Source: DASWIG01 sp036397835
GTDB lineage: Bacteria > Acidobacteriota > Thermoanaerobaculia > Multivoradales > J023
NCBI GenBank assembly: GCA_036397835.1
Contig: DASWIG010000300.1
Coordinates: 1 to 64,000 of the forward strand
Length of the DNA: 64,000 nucleotides
Direction of reading: 5' to 3'
Made by a program: the position numbers and the translations under genes. Below are positions 44,701 through 53,900 of this stretch, piece by piece (the stretch's first letter is position 1; the number at the start of each line of letters is the position of its first letter). Under the pieces are notes generated by a model. That model did not search any database and was not told the DNA's origin. It saw only the letters and a program-made list of their open reading frames with translations.

Positions 44701-45817
44701 AGCGATCCAGGTGCGCGACCTCTCGCGTCGCCGTCCACGTCAGGCCGCCGCCGCTCAGAGTCGGAGCCTTGGCGACGGGCTCGAAGGCGGCGCCGAACCC
44801 TCGCCGAAGGGCGGATCCGCCGCCGGGGACCTTCACCTCGTCCCAGGAAAAGTACTCCTGGCGGGCGGCGAGGTCTCGAACCAGGTCGCGGTTGCGGCGG
44901 GCGAGCGCGAGGAAGGGATCCCGTGCCGACGCGTCCAGGGACAGCGGCAGGAATCGGGCGTAGGTGCCGACGGCGGATTCCAGGCCCTCGTAGTGTCGGC
45001 CGTCGAACGCCAGGCCCAGGCTCAGCTCGTGGCCGGCATGCCGCCACAGCACCGCCTGCCACGCCGCCAACAACAGGCACGCGATCGGCACCTCGGTCGA
45101 GCTCTCGAGGCGTCGGAGCTCCCGCAGACGGTCCGGCGGCACCGCCGACGTCCACCTGCGCAGGCTTCCCTCCTGCGATGAGGCGAAAAGGGGGCCTTCC
45201 CCGCGATCCCGGAGGGCGAGATCCTGGCGCTGCCACCAGGCCCGCTCCTCCTGACCTTCTTCCGATTCCAGGATCTCGTTCTGCCATTCCGAGAAGTCGG
45301 CGTATTGGAGCGTGTCCTCGGGACCGGCTTGGCCCGCATAGGCGGCGGCGATCGCCAGCAGCACGTTGCGCAGGCCGAGCCGATCGCAGCACGCGGCGGA
45401 GACGGTCATGACCAGGGCGTGCAGGTCGCCGGCGAGGTCGATCAGCGCGACGCGGCCGGTGGTGCCCACCTCGAGCTCGAGGTCAAGCCCTATCTGCTGC
45501 GCGAGAAAGGCGTCGAGCGCGTCCTGCCGATCGGCCTCGGCTACGCCGCGCAAGTCGTGCGGGTCGATCATGACGCTGCGCCGTTCGACGAGGGTCTGGA
45601 TCGGCAGATCCATCCCCGGCAGCAGGACGAAGGCCGTTCGCAGGATCTCGTTGCGGTGGAAGACCTCGGCAAGGGCGTCCACGAGGCGGCCGCGGTCGAG
45701 CTCGCCGCGCAGGAGCACGCAGCACTGCACCCGTCCGGCCGGCGGCTGGGTTGCCGCGTGCCACGCCCGGCGCTGTTGCGGTGAGAGCGGATAACCTTCG
45801 ATGGTCTCGTGTTGCAT
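41735..45817 (-). CDS. NRPS: I-A (with embedded FkbM methyltransferase)-T
   Basis: A 1360-aa protein. The first ~440 residues are a condensation-like domain with its motif lost (SAACCDR in place of HHxxxDG), a candidate interface domain. The A domain begins at ~455 (AYVIYTSGSTGAPKG, YRSGDLARHH) and has pocket DFWHFGQVDK, nearly the same as the first A domain of the 27973-34407 protein. After A8 (QLKIHGIRIDPSEVEAAL, ~860) it is interrupted at ~905-1170 by an FkbM-type SAM methyltransferase (FDVGANVGMFSLFL; HLLKLDVQRSEADVLRG), then resumes with RLPEYMLP and LPSGKLDLGAL (A10). T has FFELGGDSILCIQ (~1282). The methyl group probably goes onto an oxygen of the tethered residue. GGAGG precedes the ATG. 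Confidence 0.9.
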   Translation of the reverse strand: MQHETIEGYPLSPQQRRAWHAATQPPAGRVQCCVLLRGELDRGRLVDALAEVFHRNEILRTAFVLLPGMDLPIQTLVERRSVMIDPHDLRGVAEADRQDALDAFLAQQIGLDLELEVGTTGRVALIDLAGDLHALVMTVSAACCDRLGLRNVLLAIAAAYAGQAGPEDTLQYADFSEWQNEILESEEGQEERAWWQRQDLALRDRGEGPLFASSQEGSLRRWTSAVPPDRLRELRRLESSTEVPIACLLLAAWQAVLWRHAGHELSLGLAFDGRHYEGLESAVGTYARFLPLSLDASARDPFLALARRNRDLVRDLAARQEYFSWDEVKVPGGGSALRRGFGAAFEPVAKAPTLSGGGLTWTATREVAHLDRCRLKLVVVEGDETLDLELWHDCGAVSADVAEKLGAALLALLASAVANPQARLRDLAYLGEEERRELLVDFHRTATAVPAADRCLHAMFEEQVARTPEAPAVVHDGKSWTYAEIDAWAENVAHRLRARGVELLVPVGLLMDRSTAMVAAVLGILKAGGAYLPLDAELPRQRWLAMLRDARSRLLVTERRHLPPSLEGVEAIVLDAPAPAAPGRAPLGGRPASPDQLAYVIYTSGSTGAPKGVMVSHRAVVHRLLWGQSVYPLTSADRVLQGASIGFDFSVWEIFAPLVTGATLVLPAAGATREPASLVALMRDERITVAHFVPTVLRLVAGDPGLAACAELRYLFSGGELLPVALHNDVLARFGGTLYNQYGPTEATVDVTCWPCERARKAPFVPLGRPCGDARIYVVDGALRPVPLGVAGEIAIGGAGLADGYLHGPRATAERFVPDPFADARGARLYRSGDLARHHAGGKLEFLGRRDRQLKIHGIRIDPSEVEAALATHPGVERAVAAAYDEPDGQRRLAAYVVARRRYASLAGGRSRYALPNGMAIVHHDKIETDPLYAEMFERRTYLRHGIRLPAAACVFDVGANVGMFSLFLSTHYPTARVLAFEPIAPLFATLALNVELYGPNVRVFPFGLSDRDRTETFTFYPRYTVMSGLAAYADAQEDIVFLKTYMANEQQALGRLGLAPEAETLLRERFTPQSLDCRLRRLSTVMREEGVDRIHLLKLDVQRSEADVLRGIDAEDWPKIDQIVLEVHDLELGDGRRQVDEVLALLDARGFDAAVDQDENLRGTDRFNVFALRRGRAIESDAMLESPPVTGMLTTSEIHRHLRPRLPEYMLPAAVVELESLPVLPSGKLDLGALPRPDAARPHLDVELVPPATPRERLLAEIWQEVLRVEKIGRHDNFFELGGDSILCIQITARAHEKGLRLPPMEVFQNPTIAELAAVVEGEWEHAVAHGEAAEGSSSEQLGAPQLDRILGQLARAES

Positions 45818-45837
45818 GGTCGCCTCCGGTTTTGTTC

Positions 45838-47919
45838 TCAGCCTTGCGGTGAGGGGTCGGCGGTCAAAAGGTCCGTCATCGCCACCAGGATCTGACGCGG
45901 CCCGACAAAGGGCTCACGGCCGTGCGAGGCCAGCACGTTGTCCAGCAGCAGCACGTCGCCCTGCTGCCAGGTGAAGGCCACGGCGGAGGACCTGTAGAGG
46001 CGCTTGACCGCCCCCAAGACGTCGTCGTCGATCCGGCTGCCGTCGCCGTAGAAGGCGTTGCGGGGCAGCTCGTCCTCCTGCAGCTCGCGCAGCAGGGTCT
46101 GGCGAACGACGGGATCCAGGTTGGAGACGTGGAACATGTGGGCGTGGTTGAACCACACGCTGTCGCCGGTCCTGGGGTGGCGGATCACGGCCTGACGGAC
46201 CTGTTGGGTGCGCAGACCGTCGCCGGGGCGCCACTCGTAATCGATGCCCGACTGCCGGCAATAGGCCTCCACCTCGGACTTCTCCTGCGTCTGGAAAGCC
46301 TCCTGCCACGGCAGGTCGAAGGTCGTGCTGTAGTTGCGCACGTACATGACGCCGTCGGCGAGGAAACGGCTTCTGACCTGCGGATCGAGGCGCGGAAGGA
46401 TCGCGCGGTCGTCGACGATCGGCGTCCGGCCTCTTTCCTTCGGCGGCGTCATGCAGAAGAAGAAGATCTTGATGGGCCAGTTGTGGGAATAGGACATCTC
46501 GTGGTGGAGGGGAATCTCCTGATGGGAGGGAAACTCCGTCGAGGTGTAGACGTTGCGGCCCATGCTCAGCCGCGGCGCCGCCCGCTCGCGGTAGTCGAGG
46601 ACGTGGGGCGAAACGGCGCGGACCGCCGCCTCGAAGTCCTCGCTCGACTTCACGTTGAAGCCGCGGAACAGGATGGCGCCGTGTGCGAGGAGCTGGTTTT
46701 CGATCTGGTCGCGGTGATCCCGGGCCCAGGCGGCGAGATCGAGGTGGGCGACGGACGGCTGCCACATGAGGGGAAAACCGTTCAGGCCTTCGACGCAGCC
46801 GCTGCGCACGAGCTCTTCGCGGTGGATCCGGATCGTCTTCCTGGCCCGTGGCGGGCCGCCGCGGGGTGGGGCCTGCTGCGCGTGCCGTCGTGGATCGGCC
46901 ATGCCCACGACGACCTTGCGGGGCCCCTTGAAGGGGCGCCGGCCGTGCGCGACGAGCATGTTGTCGAGCAGCAGCAGGTCACCCGCGGCCCAGGGAAACG
47001 TCACGGTCTCCTCGCGGTAGGCGCGCCGGATCTCGTCCATGACCTCCGGCTCGATGGGCGAGCCGTCGCCGTAGTAGGTGTGGTTGGGAAGCTCGCTTTC
47101 GGCAACGCCCGCGAGAAGGCCTTGGCGCAGGGACGGATCGAGGGTCGAGACGTGGAAGAACGTGGCGTGGTTGAACCATACCTCCTCGCCGGTGACCGGA
47201 TGGATGCCCACCGCGGGACGGACCTGGCGCGTCCGCAGGCCGCCGCCGGGGCGCCATTCGAAGTCGATCTCGTTGCGCTTGCAATAGGCTTCCACTTGCA
47301 AGCGGTCCTCGGTCTGAAACGTCTCCTGCCATGACAGCCCGAGGCCATGGCCGAAATTGCGGACGTAGGCGTACCGCCGGCGCTGGAAAAGCTCGCGGAT
47401 CCGCGGCGAGAGACGGGCGAAGACCTTGCGGCAATCGGCGAGCGGCGTCTCGCCGCCTTCCTCGGCGGCGGTGACGCAGAAGAAGAGGATCTTGCCCGGC
47501 CAGGTGACGTTGTAGGACTGCTCGTTGTGGAGAAAGATCTCCTGCGAGGCCGGATGATCGGTCGACGTGTAGACGTGGCCGCTGACAGAGCTGCGGGGCG
47601 AGGACCGCTCCTGGTACTCGAGGGGCGCGCCGCAGGCGCCTTGAATGAAGCGCTCGAATGCGTCCACGCCGTCCACGTCGAAGCCGCGGAAGAGGACGCC
47701 GCCGTGCTGCGCCAGGGAGTCGGCGATGAAGTCGCGGTGATCGGCGGCCCAGCGCACGAGGTCGAGCCCGCCGGCCGCCGGCTCGACGAGGAGGGGCAAG
47801 GTCTGGCCGGGCTGTACCAGCCCCGTTTTCACCAAGTCGCTGCGGGAGAAACGGACTTGGCGGCGTCCGGCCGCAGACCGTCGCGGAATCTCGAGCTTCT
47901 TCTTGAGCGTGGTTTGCAT
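45838..47919 (-). CDS. Tandem TauD-TauD Fe(II)/2OG oxygenase fusion
   Basis: A 693-aa protein made of two complete TauD/clavaminate synthase-like domains. Domain 1 (~20-340) has H131-N-E133 and H325. Domain 2 (~365-690) has H472-H-E474 and H666. Both keep the 2-oxoglutarate Arg region (GPRKVVVGM; GPRQILVAM). The linker (~340-365) is rich in Pro, Arg and Gly. Both halves appear catalytically complete, so neither is an obvious scaffold. The gene lies between the PKS-aminotransferase gene and the first I-A-T gene. With three interface-like domains and three TauD domains encoded in this stretch (two here and one at 39118-40143), one-to-one pairing is attractive, but partner assignment is inference. 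Confidence 0.88.
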   Translation of the reverse strand: MQTTLKKKLEIPRRSAAGRRQVRFSRSDLVKTGLVQPGQTLPLLVEPAAGGLDLVRWAADHRDFIADSLAQHGGVLFRGFDVDGVDAFERFIQGACGAPLEYQERSSPRSSVSGHVYTSTDHPASQEIFLHNEQSYNVTWPGKILFFCVTAAEEGGETPLADCRKVFARLSPRIRELFQRRRYAYVRNFGHGLGLSWQETFQTEDRLQVEAYCKRNEIDFEWRPGGGLRTRQVRPAVGIHPVTGEEVWFNHATFFHVSTLDPSLRQGLLAGVAESELPNHTYYGDGSPIEPEVMDEIRRAYREETVTFPWAAGDLLLLDNMLVAHGRRPFKGPRKVVVGMADPRRHAQQAPPRGGPPRARKTIRIHREELVRSGCVEGLNGFPLMWQPSVAHLDLAAWARDHRDQIENQLLAHGAILFRGFNVKSSEDFEAAVRAVSPHVLDYRERAAPRLSMGRNVYTSTEFPSHQEIPLHHEMSYSHNWPIKIFFFCMTPPKERGRTPIVDDRAILPRLDPQVRSRFLADGVMYVRNYSTTFDLPWQEAFQTQEKSEVEAYCRQSGIDYEWRPGDGLRTQQVRQAVIRHPRTGDSVWFNHAHMFHVSNLDPVVRQTLLRELQEDELPRNAFYGDGSRIDDDVLGAVKRLYRSSAVAFTWQQGDVLLLDNVLASHGREPFVGPRQILVAMTDLLTADPSPQG

Positions 47920-47947
47920 GGTTCCTACCTTTCAGAGATCGTCCTTG

Positions 47948-50900
47948 CTATCGCGCGGTGAGCCGGGGTGGAGCTTCCGGCCGCGGCGTGCGCTGTCGTG
48001 CTTTCAAGCTCTCGAGGTGGCCGCGCCGCCGCGCCGCGCGGGCCGAGCTCCGATGATCGCCGTCGGCGGCGGCGAGGAGCGCGTGGAGAGACTCCAGCGA
48101 AGAGCGCGGATCTCTCACGACCGCCTCGAGAAGCTGTTCGAAGAGGAAGATCCAGCGGCGATGGGTCGTCGCCGTGAAGAGGTCGCGGTTGCAGATGCCG
48201 TCGAGCACGAGGCGGTCCTGGCGCTCGAAGAGCGTCCACGACAGGTCCAGGCGGGCTGAGCCGTTGGGATGGGCCATGACCTCCACCTCGAGCTCGCCCG
48301 GCCAGGTCCGGGCCTGGGCGCGCTCGTAGTGGAAGGAGGCCGCGACCAGGGGACAACGGCTCGGATCGCGCTTCAGGTCGAGCTTCTTGACGAGGCGGTG
48401 CAGCGGATAGACCTGGTGGCGGACCGCCGCGACAAGGCGCTTTCGGGTCGATTCGAGGTGATCGGGAAAGCCCCGCTCCTGCCACGAGACTGCGCTGCGC
48501 AAGGGCACGAGGTTGAGGCAATAGCCCACCAGGCTCTTGTGGTCGAAGAGCGGCTGCTCGGCCATGGCGATGCCGACCACCAGGTCGTCCTGGTCCGTCA
48601 GGTAGTGGAGCAAGAGCTGGTAGAGAGCGAGCAGCGAGGCGAAGACCGTGGAGTGGTTCGCGGCGCTCAGCCGGTGGACGTCGCTCGCCGCCACCGCGTC
48701 GAGCGTCCGCGCCAGGCGCGCGCCGTTGAAGGTCTTGACCGGCGGACGCGGACGGTCGATGGGGAGCTCGAACGGCGCCACGCCGCCGCCGAGCTCTTCG
48801 AGCCAGTAGGCCTCGGCCGCCGCCACGGCCTGGCTGCGCGCCGCGCCGCAGCGCTGGGCAGCGTACTCGCGAAACGGCGTGGCCGGCTCGAGACGGGCCG
48901 CCGATCCGGTGCTCGCCGCCCGGTAGAGCTCGGTGAGCTCGCGCAGGATCACGAGGGTCGACCAGCCGTCGGTCACCAGGTGGTGCAGGGTGAGCGCCAG
49001 CCGGTGCTCCTCGCCGTTCACCCGGGCCAACCAGGCGCGCAGCAACGGACCCTCGGTGAGCGAGAACGGGGTCTGGTTGGCCCGCGACGTCCACTCCTCG
49101 AGGAGCTCTTCGCGCCGTTCGCCAGGCAGCGCGGAGACGTCGGCCACCGGCAGCACGAGGGGCATCGCCGGATGGACACGCTGGTGATCGCCGTGCCGGC
49201 TGAAGGTGGTGCGCAGGGCCTCGTGGCGCTCCACGAGCTGGCGTAGAGCACATTCCAGCTCCGCCACGTGCAGCTTGCCGCGGAACCGGAACAGCAACGT
49301 TTCGTTGAACGAGGTGCTGACCTTCTCTCCCAACTGCGCGAGGGACCAGAGCTCGAGCTGTGAATCCGTCAAGGGAAAATCGATGGCCGCGGCCGCCTCG
49401 CCGGCGAGCAGGAATCCGCCTTCCCGCATCTCGGCGACGCTGCGCTGCACCGTCGCGACCAGGAAGTCGACGTCCGCGTCGCTGTGGGCGGTCGAGAGGA
49501 AGCACGTGTGTCCCTCCCACGTGAAGACGCCCTTTTCGAGCAGGTGATAGAAGAACAGATCGGCGTATTCGCGGTCGCGGTGGAAATCGAAGAAGAAGAG
49601 GGAACCGAAGTGGTCGACCCGCATCGGCACTCGCTGCGCTTCGAAGTAAGCGTTGAGACGGCGAGCCAGCGCGGCGGTGCGGCGGTTCAGCCGGTCGTGG
49701 AGCGGCGGCCCCTCCTCCTTCATCCGCAACAGCACGGCGCGAGCCGCCGCCATGGTGAGGGGGTGCTTGCAGAAAGTGCCGGCGAAGAAAGTCTTGTCGA
49801 CGCTCGGACGCGAGTCGTCGCCGAAGCTCCAGGACCCGCCATCGATAGCGTCCATGAAAGCGGCCTTGCCGGCCACCACGCCGATCGGCAGGCCGCCGCC
49901 CACGACCTTGCCATAGGTCACGAGGTCCGCGGCGATCCCGAACCAGGCCTGGGCGCCGCCGGGATGGATGCGGAAGCCGGTGATCACCTCGTCGAAGACG
50001 AGCGCCGTCCCCGCCGCGCGGGTGATCTGGCGAAGCTGGTGGAGAAAGGCCTTCGGCTGCAACCCCGGCCGCCGGCTCTGCACCGGCTCGACCAGCACCG
50101 CGGCGAGCTCGGGCGCCGCGGCCCGCAGGGTCTCGAGCGTCGAGGGCTCCCCGTAGTCGAGCACCAGGACGTCGGCCACCGCCCCGGCGGTCGTTCCCGC
50201 CGCCAAGGGCAGGGCGGGCCCGCCGTGGCGCCCGACGCCGCGGGCCAGGGTGCCGTCGAAGGAGCCGTGATAGGAGCCGGCGAAGAGGGCGATCTTCCGG
50301 CGCCCGGTCACCGCCCGGGCCAGGCGCACCGCGGTCATCACGGCTTCGGTGCCGGAGTTCGCGAAAATGGCCCGTTCCACCCCCGTCAGCTCACGGATCA
50401 GCTCTGCGACCTCGCCGGCCAGCTCCGATTGCGGGCCGAGCTGCAGGCCTTTCGCGAGCTGCGCCTCGAGGGCCCGGCGGACGAACGGCGGGTTGTGGCC
50501 GAAGAAGTGGACGCCGAAGCCCATGGCCACGTCGAGATAGTCGTTGCCGTCGACGTCCCAGAGACGGGCTCCCGCGGAACGCTCGCCGACGATGGGATAG
50601 ACCATCTCCTTCCATGGCAGGCGGAAGCCCACGGAGGTCCGATTGTCGGCCAGCACCGGCCGGAAGGCCTGGGTCCGTTTCTTCGACTCCGTCGTGCGCC
50701 TGTTGTGGCGCTCGATCAAGGCTTCGAGATGGCGCCGCTGCCGCGGCTCGAGCCGCTCGCGGGTCTCTCCCGCGGGGGGACGCGCGAGGAACGGATGGAC
50801 GCGCGGCTCCGACGCCGCGGCCCGGGGCGCGAAAGCCGCCTCGAGGCGAGCCGGCAGGTTGCTTTCCTTCCCTGCCGCGCGCAGCAGCTCGAGCTGGCGG

Positions 50901-53900
50901 GTCATGACGTCCAGTTGCTCCCCGAGGGTCTTTCCCAGGACCGCCCAGGCGTCCTCGCCGGCGGGGCCCGGCTCGGCGGCGGCCGGCCTGTCGGGCTCCG
51001 GCGGCTCCGGCGGCAGCTCACGTTCCAGCCGCGCCGCTACGGCGTCGAGCGTGGCGACCTCCTCGAGCAACTGGGCCAGCGACAGCTTGACGCCGAAGCG
51101 CTTCTCGATCTCCTGGCTGAACTGGATGAGCAGCAGGGAGTCCACCCCGAGCTCGAGAAACGTCGCCCGGGTATCGACATCGGCGGCGTCGAGGCCCGTC
51201 AACTCGCCGGCCAGGGCGAGCAGCCGCGTCCTCACCGGCGCTCGGCGGGGCGCGCTCGCGGGGAGCCGATCCGCCACGCGGTCCTCGACGGGCGGGCGTG
51301 GACGGGCGGCGGCGCCCGGGGCGTCGATCCAGCACCGCCGGCGCTGGAACGGGTAGGTCGGGAGGGGCACGCGCCGCCGGCGTTCGTGGGCGTAGAAGCC
51401 GGACCAGTCCGGCTCGAGGCCCGCCAGCCACAGCCGCCCCAGGGCCTCGAGCATGGCGGCGGCTCCACCGTCGCGGCATGCGGCGAGGGACGCGATCGCC
51501 ATCTGCTCGCCGCCGTGGCTCCGGCGTGGCGCGGCGAGGGCCGTCAGATCGCGTCCGGGACCCACCTCGAGCAGCACTCTCTGCGGATCCCGCAGCAGCT
51601 CGTCGACGCCACCGGCGAAGCGCACGGTGTGGCGCAGATGACGCAGCCAGTATTCCGGATCTGTGGCCTCGTCGTCGCGGATCCAGGTGCCGGTGACGTT
51701 GGAGAGGAAGGGGATCCGCGGCGGCCGCAGCTCGACGCGCCGCAGCTCGGCGGCGAAGGGCTCGAGCACGGGGTCCATCATCGGCGAGTGGAAGGCGTGG
51801 GAAGCTCGAAGCCGGCGGAATGCCACCTTCTCCTGCGCCAGTCGGCGCTCAAGCTCCTCCAGCGCCGCGGCGGTGCCGGACACGACGCAGCGCTCCGGGC
51901 CGTTGACGGCGGCGAGCGCGAGCTCACGACCGAGCCACGGCCGCAGCCGGTCTTCGGCCAGGGAAACCGCCAGCATGGCGCCCTCGGGGCAGCTCTGCAT
52001 CAGCCGCCCGCGGAGGCCGACCAGGGTCAGCGCATCCTCGAGGTCGAAGACCCCGGCCAGACAGGCGGCCACGTATTCTCCGAGGCTGTGGCCGAGCATC
52101 GCCTGCGGCTCCAGCCCCCATTGCCGCCACTGCCGGGTCAGGGCGTACTCGACGGCGAAGAGAGCGGGTTGGGCGGTGTCCGTCCGGTCCAGGCGCTGCG
52201 CCGCCGCCTCGGCCTGCTCCGGCGCCGGGTACAGGATCTCCGTGAGAGCGAGGTCCAGGCGGCGCCGGAGGATCTCCGCGCAGCGGTCTACGGCGTCGCG
52301 GAAGGTCGGCTCCTGCTCGTAGAGCGTTCGTCCCATGTCGACGTGCTGCGCGCCCTGGCCCGGGAACAGGAACGCCAGCGGCCGTTTCACGGCAGGCTGA
52401 CGGCGGCTGATCAACCGTTGCGAGTCGGCCGTCCCGAGGGCTGCTATGGCGTCGCCGGCGTCCCGGCAGATGAGCAGGCGCCGGTGCTCGAACGCCTCGC
52501 GGCCGACCTGCAGGGTATGGGCCACGTTTGCCAGATCGACTTCGGGGTGCGCTTCCAGGAACGTGGCCAGCCGCGACGTCGCATCCTCGAGCGCCGCCGG
52601 CGTGCGGGCGGAGAGGAGCAGCAGTTGATGGTTCCGGGAAGGGCTGCCGGGCTCGGCCGCGGGAGCCTCTTCCAGGACGACGTGCGAGTTCGTCCCGCCG
52701 ATGCCGAAGGAGCTCACGCCGGCGCGCCGGGGCGTGCCGTTGGCGGGCCAGTCGCGCAGCCGCGTGTTGACGTAGAAGGGGCTGGCGTCGAAGTCGATGC
52801 GCGGATTGGGCCTTGCGAAGTGCAGGCTCGGCGGAATCTGCTGGTGCTCGAGGGCCAGCGTGGTCTTGACCAGTCCGGCGAGGCCGGCGGCGGTGTCCAG
52901 GTGCCCGATGTTCGACTTGACCGAGCCGATGGCACAAAAGCCCTTCTCGTCGGTCCACGCCCTGAAGGCTTCCGTGAGCGCCGCGACCTCGATCGGATCG
53001 CCGACCGCGGTGCCGGTACCGTGGGCCTCGACGTAGGTGATGGATGCCGGATCGACTTCCGCCAACGCCACGGCCTCGGCGATGACCCGCGCCTGGCCTG
53101 CCTGGCTCGGCGCGGTGAAACCCGCCTTGAGCGCCCCGTCGTTGTTGAGCGCCGAGCTGCGGATCACCGCCCGGACGTGGTCGCCGGCCGCCCGGGCTTC
53201 GTCGAGGCGCTTGAGCACGACGACTGCCACGCCCGAGCCGGGGACCGTGCCCCGAGCTTCGGCGTCGAAGGCACGGCAGTGCCCGTCCGGGGAGAGGATG
53301 CCTCCCTCCCGGTAGACGTAGCCCGACTTGACCGGCAGCTTCACCGACACGCCGCCCGCCAGGGCCAGGTCGCACTCCCCGTTGAGCAGGCTCTGGCAGG
53401 CCAGATGCACCGCGACGAGCGAGGTCGAGCAGGCGGTCTGGACCGTGAGGCACGGTCCCTTGAGATCGAGCTTGTAGGCGGTATGGGTCGCCAGGAAGTC
53501 CTTGTCGTTGAGGATCGTGACCTGGAGCTCGTCGAGCGCGGCGAGCTGATCGGCCGCGGCGACCAGGTTGTTGAGGAAGTAGGTGTTGAGGCCCACGCCG
53601 GCGAACAAGCTCACCGATCCGCGGCGGGCCGCAGCGCCGTAGCCGGCGTCCTCCAGCGCTTCCCAGGCGCATTCCATGAACAGCCGTTGCTGCGGGTCCA
53701 TGACGGCGGCCAGCCGAGGCGTCAGGTCGAAGAGCTCGGCGTCGAAGAGCTCGACGCCGTCGAGCGCGCCGCGCGCCTTGACGTAGTCGGGACTGGCGCG
53801 CAGATCGGGCGAGACGGCCGCCACCTCCAGCTCCTGGTCGGAGAAGAAGGAGATCGTCTCGCGGCCTTCCCGGACGTTGCGCCAGAATTCCGCGACGTCG

